38,395 nucleotides of DNA from Rhodospirillaceae bacterium (lineage in GTDB: Bacteria; Pseudomonadota; Alphaproteobacteria; Kiloniellales; DSM-21159). The position numbers were made by a program, and so were the translations under genes. This document shows, in pieces, positions 1-11,444 of this stretch. The stretch is from assembly GCA_029265995.1 (NCBI GenBank), contig JAJUFM010000013.1:1-38395 (forward strand). The letters run 5' to 3'. Below the pieces are notes generated by a model. It worked only from the letters and a program-made list of their open reading frames with translations. It did no database searches and was not told the DNA's origin. Every line of letters starts with the position of its first letter. The first letter of the stretch is position 1.

Positions 1-1269
<1,269 letters not shown>

Positions 1270-1285
1270 TCATGAACCTCCAAAC

Positions 1286-1600
1286 TCAGGCGGCCTTCGA
1301 GGTAGCAGCGCTACCCTCGAGCACACCCATGATGTCCGACTCCTTCATGATCAGCAGGTCTTCCCCGTTGATCTTGACTTCGGTGCCGGACCACTTTCCG
1401 AAAATGACGCGGTCGCCGACCTTGACGTCGAGCGCCACAACCTGGCCCTTGTCGTCACGCGCACCGGGTCCTACGGCGATGACTTCGCCCTGCTGAGGCT
1501 TTTCCTTTGCCGTGTCCGGAATGATGATGCCGCCGGCCGTTTTCTCGTCCTCGTCAACGCGACGGACCACGACGCGGTCGTGCAATGGCCTGAAGTTCAT
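1286..1600 (-). CDS. groES: 10 kDa co-chaperonin GroES
   Basis: GroES is the heptameric lid of the GroEL chamber. The 104-residue protein begins [20 protein letters not shown] and carries the mobile-loop motif [20 protein letters not shown], followed by the family motif GEVIAVGPG and the C-terminal [14 protein letters not shown]. The length is slightly above the usual 95-97 residues because of a short Ala/Ser-rich tail. A purine-rich GGAGGACG sequence lies just upstream of the ATG and serves as ribosome binding site. It is the first gene of the groES-groEL operon, about 50 nt downstream of the CIRCE operator. Confidence 0.98.
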   Translation of the reverse strand: MNFRPLHDRVVVRRVDEDEKTAGGIIIPDTAKEKPQQGEVIAVGPGARDDKGQVVALDVKVGDRVIFGKWSGTEVKINGEDLLIMKESDIMGVLEGSAATSKAA

Positions 1601-1649
1601 TTCGTCCTCCCAATAGAGACTGACGGTAAAAATTGGCTTGGCAGGTCTG

Positions 1650-1676
1650 TTAGCACTCCCAGTTGGCGAGTGCTAA
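1650..1676 (-). promoter_or_regulatory. CIRCE operator (HrcA-binding inverted repeat)
   Basis: A perfect inverted repeat is present: left arm TTAGCACTC at 1650-1658, a 9-nt spacer, and right arm GAGTGCTAA at 1668-1676. This matches the CIRCE consensus exactly. In the family, HrcA repressor binds this site and GroEL supports HrcA activity, giving feedback control. It lies between the promoter-like elements and groES. No second copy is seen in front of dnaK, and hrcA itself is not in this window. Confidence 0.96.
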
Positions 1677-1690
1677 CCGCTGCCAATGGC

Positions 1691-1720
1691 TAGATACGGC
1701 GGATTCCAGAGCTTTTCAAG
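1691..1720 (-). promoter_or_regulatory. Candidate RpoH-type promoter of groESL
   Basis: On the minus strand a CTTGAA box (1715-1720) is followed, after 18 nt, by TATCTA (1691-1696) within the context CGTATCTAG. This resembles alphaproteobacterial heat-shock promoters (CTTG near -35 and a CYTAT-like -10). It sits directly upstream of the CIRCE element, so transcription would start close to or within the operator. Assignment is by motif only; a housekeeping sigma factor could also use it. Confidence 0.55.
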
Positions 1721-1802
1721 AGGCTGAAGATGGCGATGGAATCTACCCCGGTCAGAAGCGACAAACCCGCGGGTTTCTGCCCTTTTCGAACTCGGTTCAG
1801 GG

Positions 1803-2702
1803 TCAGGTTCTTTGGCGTTTGCGCACCTGTTCCCGATGGAAGACGTAGAGACCGGAGGCCACCAGGATCGCCGCGCCCAGCAGGGTCCAGCTATCGGGAA
1901 GGTCGCCCCAGATGACGAAGCCGAAGATCACCGCCCAGACAATGTTGGAGTAGCCAAAGGGCGCCACCACGGCAGCGGGCGCCTCGCTGTAAGCCTTGAT
2001 CAGGAAGAAGTGGCTGGTACCACCGATGATCCCCACTCCAATCATCATCACCCAGCCGACCGGATCGGGCGTTACCCAGAAGAAGGGGAGCCCAAGGGTC
2101 ATGACCGCCGCGCCGACAAACGAGCTGTACGTCAGTGTGGTCATGGAAGAATCGGTGTGGCTGAGCAGCCTGGTGGTAATGTGGTAGAAGGCGTTGACCA
2201 GGGCGGCCGCGAGCGGCAGCAAGGCGGCGTAGGCGAAGACATCGGAGCCGGGTCGTATCACGATCAGCGCGCCGAGCAGACCCACCAGCACACCTGCCCA
2301 GCGCCGCGGCCCAACTTGCTCGCGCAGGAGTGGCGCTGAAAGAGCGGTGATGAACAAGGGCCCCAGAAGCATCACCGCAGCGGCATCCGCAAGTGGCATA
2401 AGCTTCAGGCCGAGGAAAAAGAGCCCGGTGGTCAATACCAACAGCAGGGATCTCAGTAGCTGCAGGGGTAGGCGGCGCGTGCGCAGGGTCTTGGGAAGTG
2501 CGCCGCGAAGCACCACGACGATCAGTGCCAGATGGAAGGCATAGCGCGCCCAGACGATCTGCCAGACCGGATAGGTTTCGGCGAGAAGCTTGGCGAGGGT
2601 GTCGAGAGTGACGAAACACATGACCGCCGCCAGCATCCACAGGATTCCGCGGCGGTTTGACGCGGTGGAGACCGCAGTCTGAAGATTGGTGGTCTCCGTC
2701 AC
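1803..2702 (-). CDS. EamA/DMT superfamily permease
   Basis: The protein belongs to the drug/metabolite transporter superfamily (two EamA repeats, about ten transmembrane helices). Hydrophobic segments begin at ILWMLAAVMCFVTLDTLAKL and continue to ILVASGLYVF near the C-terminus, which ends in a basic tail. The substrate cannot be inferred. The start is uncertain: GTG at 2702 gives 299 residues, the usual family length, with a weak AGGGG upstream. GTG at 2798 gives 331 residues but has no ribosome binding site and would add a hydrophilic, non-family extension. The gene is divergent from the kinase-like gene at 2867. Confidence 0.85.
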   Translation of the reverse strand: MTETTNLQTAVSTASNRRGILWMLAAVMCFVTLDTLAKLLAETYPVWQIVWARYAFHLALIVVVLRGALPKTLRTRRLPLQLLRSLLLVLTTGLFFLGLKLMPLADAAAVMLLGPLFITALSAPLLREQVGPRRWAGVLVGLLGALIVIRPGSDVFAYAALLPLAAALVNAFYHITTRLLSHTDSSMTTLTYSSFVGAAVMTLGLPFFWVTPDPVGWVMMIGVGIIGGTSHFFLIKAYSEAPAAVVAPFGYSNIVWAVIFGFVIWGDLPDSWTLLGAAILVASGLYVFHREQVRKRQRT

Positions 2703-2866
2703 TGCCCCTGCTCTTTCTTGCTTCGACGGCTTCAGTTCACTTGCTATTGATAGCTGTCGATCATGAGACTGACGAACGCGCAGGACGCAGGGGAGCACTG
2801 CATGAAGCGTGGTATGGACCTCCTTCAGGAAGGCGTCAGCTTCGCGCTGACAATCCGGGTCACGCC

Positions 2867-4417
2867 GTGAGCGGCAAGAATCAGCAAGAGGTCTTCGATT
2901 TTCTCGCGGATCCTGCCACCCATGGTGGGAAGGAGGTAAAGCGGCTCCGCACGCACGTGGCCGAGGTCTTTCTTGTGGGCGACTGCGCTTACAAGGTGAA
3001 GCGCGCGGTCTGCTATGCCTTTCTCGATTTCTCGACCTTGGATGCGAGGCGCCGCGCCTGTGAAGCCGAGGTGAGGCTCAATCGTCGAACTGCTCCCGAC
3101 ATCTACCTCGGGCTCAGCGTCATTCGGAGGAAGGCGGCGGGAGAGCTCGAGTTGGACCACCGGGGCAATGGAGCAGGAGAGCCGCTGGAGTGGGCAGTGC
3201 GCATGCGCCGCTTCGATGAAAGCCAGACCCTGGATCTGCTTGCCGACGAAGGGAGGCTGGTGGCGCCGCTTATCGATTCCCTGGTCGATGCGATTGTCGG
3301 GCTGCATGAGGAGGCCGAAGTTCGTGGGCAACCTTACGGTGGCGCGGAAGGACTGCGCGCTATTGTCGAGGAAAATCGAGCTGACATGACGCGCTTTCCC
3401 GTCGTCTTTTCGCCTGATCGGCTGGCGAGCCTCATCAGCGTTCAACAGAAAGCTCTTTCGCAAAATGCGGCGCTACTTGACGCTCGACGGGAGGCCGGTT
3501 TCGTACGCCGCTGTCACGGAGACCTGCATCTGGGCAATGTCGTGCTTTGGCAGGAAAAGCCTACACCCTTCGACTGCATTGAGTTCTCCGAAAGCATCGG
3601 CACGATTGATGTTGCCTACGACCTCTCTTTCCTTCTGATGGATCTGGAGGTTCGCGGCCTGCGGGCTTTGGCCAATCGGGCCATGGGCCGCTACTTCGGA
3701 CGTATGAGCCATCCAGAGATCTTGTCGGCCTTGCCGTTGATGCTGGCGTTACGGGCGAGCGTCAGAGCAAAGGTAAGTGCCATGACCGCCGAGGGAGCAT
3801 CGGACGAACGAGCACGCCAGCGCGCGCTGAAGGCCGCCCATTCATTTTTTGCGGCAGCGGAAGCTTTCATGTCGGATGCCAGCGCGCCCCGTTTGATCGT
3901 GGTCGGGGGACTTTCCGGCAGCGGCAAGACCACGCTGGCCGCGGCGCTTGCACCCGACGTGGGGCGCGTACCGGGCGCGCTGCATCTCCGCAGCGATATC
4001 GTTCGCAAGCGTCTCGCGGGCGTTGCTCCCGAGGAGCGCTTACCTGTAGAGGCCTATGACAAGGGCAGCAGTCGCCGCGTCTACGAGACGTTGTTTAGGG
4101 AAGCCCATGCGGCATTGAAGGCGGGGCAGGTGGTAGTTCTTGACGCCGTTTTCGCTCGCCCCGATGAGAGAGCAGAAGCAGAAGCGCTCGCACGAGACAC
4201 GCAGGTGCGCTTTGACGGGCTATGGCTGGATGCGCCGGCGGATGCGCTCAAGGCTAGGGTGTCGGCCCGCAAGGGCGATGCCTCGGACGCGACAGCCCAG
4301 GTGGTAGAGCAGCAGCTAACGTATGCGATTGGTGAAATCGCCTGGCCGCGCATTGACGCGACCCAGCGTGAGGAAAGCGTGATGCAGGAGGCGCAAGGGT
4401 ACCTGAAGCTCGCTTAA
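2867..4417 (+). CDS. Bifunctional APH-like kinase / P-loop ATPase fusion protein
   Basis: This 516-residue protein has two parts. The N-terminal half is aminoglycoside-phosphotransferase-like, with the catalytic motif HGDLHLGN from residue 217 and a metal-binding region CIEFSESIGTIDVAYDL. The C-terminal part is a zeta-toxin/kinase-like P-loop domain with Walker A GGLSGSGKT at about 347-355 and a conserved LRSDIVRKRLAG motif after it. This arrangement is a known conserved family of unassigned substrate; resistance should not be inferred. Start choice: the open frame extends upstream to 2657, but homology-like sequence begins only at the GTG at 2867 (SGKNQQEVFDFL), and no good ribosome binding site supports any candidate. 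It ends 6 nt before the convergent DUF3253 gene. Confidence 0.85.
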   Translation: MSGKNQQEVFDFLADPATHGGKEVKRLRTHVAEVFLVGDCAYKVKRAVCYAFLDFSTLDARRRACEAEVRLNRRTAPDIYLGLSVIRRKAAGELELDHRGNGAGEPLEWAVRMRRFDESQTLDLLADEGRLVAPLIDSLVDAIVGLHEEAEVRGQPYGGAEGLRAIVEENRADMTRFPVVFSPDRLASLISVQQKALSQNAALLDARREAGFVRRCHGDLHLGNVVLWQEKPTPFDCIEFSESIGTIDVAYDLSFLLMDLEVRGLRALANRAMGRYFGRMSHPEILSALPLMLALRASVRAKVSAMTAEGASDERARQRALKAAHSFFAAAEAFMSDASAPRLIVVGGLSGSGKTTLAAALAPDVGRVPGALHLRSDIVRKRLAGVAPEERLPVEAYDKGSSRRVYETLFREAHAALKAGQVVVLDAVFARPDERAEAEALARDTQVRFDGLWLDAPADALKARVSARKGDASDATAQVVEQQLTYAIGEIAWPRIDATQREESVMQEAQGYLKLA

Positions 4418-4423
4418 GCAGAG

Positions 4424-4735
4424 CTATGTCCTAGCCGCAGAGGGTAATGCCAACTTGACGAGACCACGGAAAGGCGCGTTCGGGTCGACGGCGACGCCCT
4501 TGCGCTGGATCTCGATCTCGCCCTTTCTCGCCAAATGCAGAGCCTGCTGGCGCACGGCGTTCATATAGCGACGCCAGGCATCCGGCGGGTCTCCGGGCTT
4601 GTTGCGCCGCTGCGCAAGGGCGCGAGCCACATCATTGGGGCTGATGGTGTTCCCTGGTCCCGCATCGGCGAGCATCTCCAGGATCAGCTCCGCCACCATG
4701 TCACGCTTTGGGGTTGTACTGCTGATTTCAGTCAT
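4424..4735 (-). CDS. DUF3253 domain protein
   Basis: This 103-residue protein resembles the DUF3253 family: a predicted helical fold with LILEMLADAGPGNTISPNDVARAL, then DPPDAWRRYMNAVRQQALHL and GEIEIQRKG near the end, which looks like a small winged-helix type domain. Its biochemical role is unknown. The ATG lies only 8 nt after the dnaJ stop on the same strand, so it is likely co-transcribed, and translationally coupled, with dnaJ. That position hints at heat induction, but nothing in the protein itself indicates a chaperone role. Confidence 0.8.
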   Translation of the reverse strand: MTEISSTTPKRDMVAELILEMLADAGPGNTISPNDVARALAQRRNKPGDPPDAWRRYMNAVRQQALHLARKGEIEIQRKGVAVDPNAPFRGLVKLALPSAART

Positions 4736-4743
4736 CTGCTGAC

Positions 4744-5877
4744 TTACTCGCGCAGGTCATCGAGGAATTCCTTTACCCGGGAGAAAAACCCGCGGCTTTC
4801 GGGATGATGGCTGCCGCCATCCTCTCCACATTCCTTCTGAAACTCTTCCAGCAACTCGCGCTGGCGCTTGGTCAGCTGAACAGGAACCTCGACAGTCACC
4901 TGGATATAGAGGTCGCCCTTGTTCTTGGAGCGCAGCACCGGCATCCCCTTGCCGCGCAAGCGGAATTGCGTGCCCGCCTGGGTGCCCTCCGGAATGGTTA
5001 CCTTTGCGCGCCCGCCCTCCAGCGTGGGCACTTCGACAGCACCGCCCAGGGCGGCAGTCGTAACAGGCACCGGTACGCGGCAATAGAGATTGGCGCCCTC
5101 CCGCTGGAAGAAACGGTGCGGAGTGATTGACAGGAAGATGTAGAGATCGCCGGGCGGACCACCTCGCTTTCCAGCTTCTCCCTCGCCAGCGAGGCGGATG
5201 CGCGTTCCATCTTCCACTCCGGAGGGGATGTTGACCTGAAGCGTCTTTTCCCGGTGAACCCGCCCCGCGCCGTCGCAGGTCTTGCAAGGGGATTCGATGA
5301 CTTGCCCTTGACCACCGCAGCCGGGGCAGGCGCGCTCGATGGTAAAGAAGCCCTGCTGCATCCGCACCCGCCCGCGCCCCTGACATGTAGGGCAGCTGAC
5401 AGGGCGGGAGCCGGCTTCGGCGCCACTGCCGTTGCAGCTTTCACAACCGACCCACGTGGGAACGCGAATCTGCGCTTGCTTGCCGTGGTAGGCCTCCTCA
5501 AGGGAGATATCCATGTTGTAACGAAGATCTGCGCCGGCCGGGGCTCCCCCGCGGCGGGCGCCTCCCATGATGTCGCCGAACATCTCGTCGAAAATATCGG
5601 CGAAGCCGGTAAAGTCGAAGCCGCCTGCGCCACCACCACGGCCCGCGGCGCCATCAATCCCGGCGTGACCGAAGCGGTCGTAAGCCGCGCGCATCTGGGG
5701 ATCCTTCAGAACCCCATAGGCTTCGTTGATTTCCTTGAAGGTTTTCTCAGCTTCCGCGTCGCCCGGATTACGGTCCGGGTGATACTTCATGGCCAGCTTG
5801 CGGTAAGCCTTCTTGAGTTCCTCTTCGCTGGCGCCCCGCTCGACCCCCAGCGTTTCGTAGTAATCTCGTTTGGCCAT
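4744..5877 (-). CDS. dnaJ: Chaperone protein DnaJ
   Basis: DnaJ delivers unfolded clients to DnaK and stimulates its ATPase. The 377-residue protein has an N-terminal J domain with HPD at 33-35, a Gly/Phe-rich linker (about 79-115), and four zinc-finger repeats beginning at Cys145 ([32 protein letters not shown]). The C-terminal substrate-binding domains contain [27 protein letters not shown] sequence before the ATG is a plausible ribosome binding site. It lies downstream of dnaK, separated by 294 nt that include a hairpin terminator, so it may have its own promoter as well as read-through. Confidence 0.98.
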   Translation of the reverse strand: MAKRDYYETLGVERGASEEELKKAYRKLAMKYHPDRNPGDAEAEKTFKEINEAYGVLKDPQMRAAYDRFGHAGIDGAAGRGGGAGGFDFTGFADIFDEMFGDIMGGARRGGAPAGADLRYNMDISLEEAYHGKQAQIRVPTWVGCESCNGSGAEAGSRPVSCPTCQGRGRVRMQQGFFTIERACPGCGGQGQVIESPCKTCDGAGRVHREKTLQVNIPSGVEDGTRIRLAGEGEAGKRGGPPGDLYIFLSITPHRFFQREGANLYCRVPVPVTTAALGGAVEVPTLEGGRAKVTIPEGTQAGTQFRLRGKGMPVLRSKNKGDLYIQVTVEVPVQLTKRQRELLEEFQKECGEDGGSHHPESRGFFSRVKEFLDDLRE

Positions 5878-6124
5878 GACCTCGCCGTCGGCTTCTTCTG
5901 GCGCGGAGACACGATCAGACTGAACAAAAGACGGTCAGCCGCCGCATCATCCGCTCAATTAAAACATCTAGAAGCATGCGAGCGCCGCGTGATAAACGGC
6001 GCCCTGCTTCGGAAGACACTCCTTACCGAGCCTTCCACGCTGAGACCCAGGAAAAACTGCGTCAGAACGAAAGAAACTTCCGCAGCTTCCTCGCAAACTC
6101 CCACGGACCCGCTCAACCTGAAAT
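5878..6124. other. dnaK-dnaJ intergenic region
   Basis: Apart from the dnaK terminator at its dnaK-proximal edge, I see no coding signal, repeat or convincing promoter in this stretch. Open frames on the plus strand here are continuations of frames antisense to dnaJ and look spurious. Confidence 0.5.
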
Positions 6125-6160
6125 GCTGCCCGGCCCCGCCGATCAGCGGGACCGGGCAGC
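6125..6160 (-). terminator. Hairpin terminator after dnaK
   Basis: Two 15-nt arms (6125-6139 and 6146-6160) can pair over their full length with one G-U pair around a 6-nt loop, giving a very stable GC-rich stem. It begins 11 nt beyond the dnaK stop on the minus strand. There is only a short T run after it (ATTTC), so termination may be partial and allow some read-through into dnaJ. Confidence 0.7.
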
Positions 6161-6171
6161 TTGGTCGCTCC

Positions 6172-8085
<1,914 letters not shown>

Positions 8086-8340
8086 GTGCTTCCTCTTTGT
8101 TCGGCAGAACCGCTCGGACGGCCTCTCTAAAGCACCGTACCGCGGTCCCCATTCGTCACACTTCGTCTCAAAAGTTCGGCGCGGCACGCCGCGCGCGGGA
8201 GCTTTCTGATCGGGTAGCCGAAACCGGCATTCAAGGCCAAGGGTCGGCTCGCAAGGGTATATAAGAAGCGAGATAGAACCTACAACCCGAGAGGTCTTGT
8301 CTTCCTTGCGCCCCAGGCTGGAGGAGGACAGACTCGCTGC
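8086..8340. other. Divergent regulatory region between dnaK and the 8341 gene
   Basis: This 255-nt stretch separates dnaK (minus) from the small membrane-protein gene (plus). It holds the RpoH-like element at 8207-8235 facing dnaK, and an AT-rich TATATAA at 8258-8264 that could be a -10 box for the plus-strand gene, although no good -35 is visible. No CIRCE element is present. A GGAGGAGGA ribosome binding site for the gene at 8341 ends about a dozen nt before its ATG. Confidence 0.5.
8207..8235 (-). promoter_or_regulatory. Candidate RpoH promoter of dnaK
   Basis: On the minus strand CTTGAA (8230-8235) is followed after 15 nt by CCCGATCA (8207-8214). This resembles the heat-shock sigma factor consensus CTTGAA, 13-15 nt, CCCCATNT. 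Transcription would begin near 8200, leaving a leader of about 115 nt before dnaK. The assignment rests on motif and position only. Confidence 0.55.
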
Positions 8341-8583
8341 ATGTTCTATCGTCGCAAGGCACACCCCCTTCCTCAGGAAGGCCCTTACCTGATCATACCC
8401 CTGCTGCTCCTCGCGAATGTCAGCATCGGCGTTATTCTGATGCTGTTGGGCGGCGAAGTGTGGGACAACCCTCTCGTCAGCCGTGGTGGCTTCTGGCTGG
8501 CGATCGTGAGTGCCGTGCTCTACCTCTTTTTTCGCTGGATCGCGCGCCGTGAAGCGCGGCGCCATGAGCAGCGCGCCAGATGA
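8341..8583 (+). CDS. Small two-helix membrane protein
   Basis: This 80-residue protein has two predicted transmembrane helices, about residues 17-37 ([20 protein letters not shown]) and 47-66 ([17 protein letters not shown]). A very basic C-terminal tail ([13 protein letters not shown]) predicts a cytoplasmic C-terminus. A GGAGGAGGA sequence lies upstream of the ATG at somewhat long spacing. The stop overlaps the start of the DUF1848 gene by 4 nt (ATGA), suggesting translational coupling. I do not recognise the family and assign no function. Confidence 0.75.
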   Translation: MFYRRKAHPLPQEGPYLIIPLLLLANVSIGVILMLLGGEVWDNPLVSRGGFWLAIVSAVLYLFFRWIARREARRHEQRAR

Positions 8584-9449
8584 TCATTTCCGCGAGCTAC
8601 CGAACTGACGTCCCTGCCTTCTATGGTGAGTGGTTCCTAAACAGACTGAAGGCAGGCCGCGTAAGCTGGCGCAACCCCTATGGCGGCGGCTTGCACCATC
8701 TGGAACTCACCCCTGAGAGTGTCGATGGCTTCGTTTTCTGGAGCCGAAATCCAACGCCATTCCAATTTGCCCTTGAGCAGGTGGCCGCGCGTGGGTGGCC
8801 CTTCGTCATGCAGGTGACGATCACTGGCTATCCACGAGCGCTGGAGACGTCAGTGCCCGTACCAGAGAAGGTCATCGACACTCTGAAATCAATTCGTGCC
8901 GCGTACGGGCCACGCTGTCTGGTGTGGCGCTACGATCCGGTTTTTCTCAGCGACCTCACGCCACCTGCCTTCCACCGCGATCAGGTGGCCCGCTTGGCGG
9001 ATTTGCTTTCCGGAGTCGTTGACGAGGCCGTGCTGTCCTTCGCTCAGATCTACGCCAAGACCCGGCGGAACAGCGACCGCGCGGCCGTGCGTCACGGCTT
9101 TGGCTGGCGCGATCCAGAAGCACCGGAAAAGCGCGCGCTATTGACAGAGCTGAGCGCCATCCTGGGCGCTCGTGGCCTCAAGGCAAGTCTATGCAGCCAG
9201 CCAGACCTTTTAACACCTGGTCTGATCCCAGCGCGCTGTGTTGATGCAGAACGCCTGGCCGATCAGGCGGGCCATCCGATTGCCGCGCGCATGAAAGGCA
9301 ATAGAAAAGGCTGTCTTTGCGCGGAAAGCCGAGACATTGGTCGTTACGACACCTGCCCCCACGGCTGTGTCTACTGCTATGCCGTCAATACGGCCTCGCT
9401 CGCCAAGCAGCGGCATCAGGCGCACGACCCTCTCGCGGAAGCTTTGTGA
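8580..9449 (+). CDS. DUF1848 family protein with C-terminal Fe-S type cysteine motif
   Basis: The 289-residue protein matches the DUF1848 pattern: an N-terminal [19 protein letters not shown] and [11 protein letters not shown], a central [10 protein letters not shown], and a cysteine-rich C-terminus. The last part has Cys245 and Cys247 followed by Cys259-X3-Cys263-X2-Cys266 in [13 protein letters not shown]. The CX3CX2C spacing is that of a radical-SAM 4Fe-4S site, here unusually at the C-terminus. The family is thought to be a cluster-binding enzyme, but no reaction is established. It overlaps the upstream membrane-protein gene by 4 nt. Confidence 0.85.
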   Translation: MIISASYRTDVPAFYGEWFLNRLKAGRVSWRNPYGGGLHHLELTPESVDGFVFWSRNPTPFQFALEQVAARGWPFVMQVTITGYPRALETSVPVPEKVIDTLKSIRAAYGPRCLVWRYDPVFLSDLTPPAFHRDQVARLADLLSGVVDEAVLSFAQIYAKTRRNSDRAAVRHGFGWRDPEAPEKRALLTELSAILGARGLKASLCSQPDLLTPGLIPARCVDAERLADQAGHPIAARMKGNRKGCLCAESRDIGRYDTCPHGCVYCYAVNTASLAKQRHQAHDPLAEAL

Positions 9450-9480
9450 TTCCGCGTCTTACCTCTGGACCGTTGGCCTT

Positions 9481-10074
9481 CTATATGATCGGCACATGTG
9501 GCGCGGCTTCCATCGCAGCCTTGCCAAGCAGCCGCGGATCGTCTGCAACTTCGACTTCGCGGCGATAGGGGCGAAAGCCGGAACGCTGGTAAAAGCCCAG
9601 AGCCTGTGGGTGATCCAGGGTGCAGGTGTGGAGCCAGAGGCGTTTGATAGGGCGAGACCAGGCAAGCTCTAGTGCCTGGTTCATTAACCACCGCCCGGCG
9701 CCGCGTCCCAGCAAGGATGGGCCGATGCCGAAGAAGGCCAGTTCGCACTCCTCTCCCTGCCTGAAATCGAGTTCGATAATGCCTTCATCGCGCCCTGCTG
9801 CTTGAAAAGCGTAGAACGCGATATTCGGGTCCTGAAGAATTGACCCAAGCGATTCATCGGAGAGCAGCAGGCGCGAGAACCAAAGCCAGTCTTCTCCCAC
9901 CCGTCGATAGAGGGAGCGATACCACTCGATATTAGGGCTAGGGATAGCTTTTACTTCCCAATCCGGTTCTGGTCGAGCGGGGCGCAGGGGCGGTTTCTCG
10001 TGCATCTCGAGATAAGTCACGATAGTGGCAATCTTGCCCTGCGGAATATCGTAAAAGCCGTTGTCCAGGCTCAT
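9481..10074 (-). CDS. GNAT family N-acetyltransferase
   Basis: The 197-residue protein carries the GNAT acetyl-CoA pyrophosphate-binding motif LGRGAG at about 122-127, within [20 protein letters not shown], followed by [13 protein letters not shown], typical of the last strand-helix-strand of the fold. The first 45 residues precede the fold and may be a family-specific extension. Substrate is unknown. The ATG at 10074 lacks a strong ribosome binding site; an internal ATG (MHEKPPLRP, residue 24) is an alternative. It is divergent from trpB, occupying the place where trpF is often found in relatives. Confidence 0.85.
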   Translation of the reverse strand: MSLDNGFYDIPQGKIATIVTYLEMHEKPPLRPARPEPDWEVKAIPSPNIEWYRSLYRRVGEDWLWFSRLLLSDESLGSILQDPNIAFYAFQAAGRDEGIIELDFRQGEECELAFFGIGPSLLGRGAGRWLMNQALELAWSRPIKRLWLHTCTLDHPQALGFYQRSGFRPYRREVEVADDPRLLGKAAMEAAPHVPII

Positions 10075-10229
10075 ATACTACTCGTGTTCAGCTGCTGCAG
10101 GCGGCCCGAAGGCCGGGTGGTCCCGCGGAAGCTAGCAGGACGCCATCCTTTGCGGCAACGGCACCGGCGTTGCGCCAATGGGCGGCTTACGGCAGAGTGC
10201 CGCGCATCCCACAGCAGGCTTCAGACGTG

Positions 10230-11444
10230 ATGACCAAGACCCTCAATACATTTCGCTCCGGCCCCGATGAGAGTGGCCACTTTGGCAACTTCGGCGGACG
10301 CTTCGTGGCTGAAACGCTGATGCCTCTGATCCTGGAGGTCGAGCAGGCGTACAACGAGGCCAAGGTTTCTCCCGACTTCAAGCGGGACTTCGACTATTTC
10401 GCGCGGCACTATGTGGGCCGTCCTAGCCCCCTCTATTTCGCTGAGCGGCTGACCGAGGAGCTGGGCGGCGCCAAGATCTACTTTAAGCGCGACGAGCTCA
10501 ATCACACCGGCGCGCACAAGATCAACAACACTTTGGGCCAGATCCTCCTGGCGCGGCGGATGGGCAAGACCCGCATCATTGCGGAGACGGGGGCAGGGCA
10601 GCATGGGGTGGCGACCGCCACCGTCTGCGCCCGCTTCGGGCTGCCGTGCGTGGTCTACATGGGCGCCACCGATATCGAGCGTCAGAAGCCCAATGTCTTT
10701 CGTATGAAGCTGCTGGGCGCCGAAGTGGTGCCAGTGACCAGCGGGACGGGGACGCTCAAGGACGCCATGAACGACGCGCTTCGCGACTGGGTCGCGAACG
10801 TGGAGGATACCTTTTACATCATTGGCACCGCAGCCGGTCCGCATCCCTACCCCGCGATGGTGCGCGATTTTCAGTGCGTGATCGGTGAAGAAGCGCGTGA
10901 ACAGCTGCAGGCGGCTGAAGGGCGACTGCCGGATACGCTCGTCGCAGCGATCGGCGGCGGTTCCAATGCCATCGGCCTCTTCCATCCCTTCCTGGACGAA
11001 CCCACCGTGCAGATGATCGGCGTTGAAGCTGCGGGTCACGGAGTCTCAAGCGGAGAGCATGCGGCTTCGCTCAGCGGTGGCCGCCCCGGTGTACTGCATG
11101 GCAACCGCACTTATCTGCTTCAGGATGACGACGGACAGATCAAGGATGCCTACTCTATATCCGCCGGCCTCGACTATCCCGGGATTGGGCCCGAACACTC
11201 CTGGCTGCATGAGACCGGTCGCGTGAACTATGTCGCGGTGACGGATGATGAAGCGCTTGAGGCCTTCAAGCTCTGCACGCGGCTTGAGGGCATTATTCCC
11301 GCGCTCGAACCGGCGCATGCTCTCGCGCACGTAATCAAGATCGCCCCGGATTTACCCAAGGATCATCTACTGGTGATGAATCTTTGTGGGAGGGGCGACA
11401 AGGACGTCTTTGCTGTTGCCGAGCGTTTGGGAGTTTCGCTGTGA
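10230..11444 (+). CDS. trpB: Tryptophan synthase beta chain
   Basis: TrpB condenses indole with serine to form tryptophan using PLP, in complex with TrpA. The 404-residue form starts [19 protein letters not shown]. The PLP lysine is Lys97 in [13 protein letters not shown], and the catalytic glutamate lies in AETGAGQHG. The phosphate-binding GGGSNAIG loop is present. The open frame extends 20 codons further upstream, but family homology begins at FRSGPDE, so the ATG at 10230 (or the GTG just before it) is preferred. Its stop overlaps the GTG of trpA by 4 nt. No trpF is adjacent. Confidence 0.96.
   Translation: MTKTLNTFRSGPDESGHFGNFGGRFVAETLMPLILEVEQAYNEAKVSPDFKRDFDYFARHYVGRPSPLYFAERLTEELGGAKIYFKRDELNHTGAHKINNTLGQILLARRMGKTRIIAETGAGQHGVATATVCARFGLPCVVYMGATDIERQKPNVFRMKLLGAEVVPVTSGTGTLKDAMNDALRDWVANVEDTFYIIGTAAGPHPYPAMVRDFQCVIGEEAREQLQAAEGRLPDTLVAAIGGGSNAIGLFHPFLDEPTVQMIGVEAAGHGVSSGEHAASLSGGRPGVLHGNRTYLLQDDDGQIKDAYSISAGLDYPGIGPEHSWLHETGRVNYVAVTDDEALEAFKLCTRLEGIIPALEPAHALAHVIKIAPDLPKDHLLVMNLCGRGDKDVFAVAERLGVSL

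Noticed and set aside
10075..10229. Trp leader peptide and attenuator before trpB
   Set aside because: There is a short CGGCC/GGCCG hairpin but no short frame with consecutive Trp codons and no hairpin followed by a T run.
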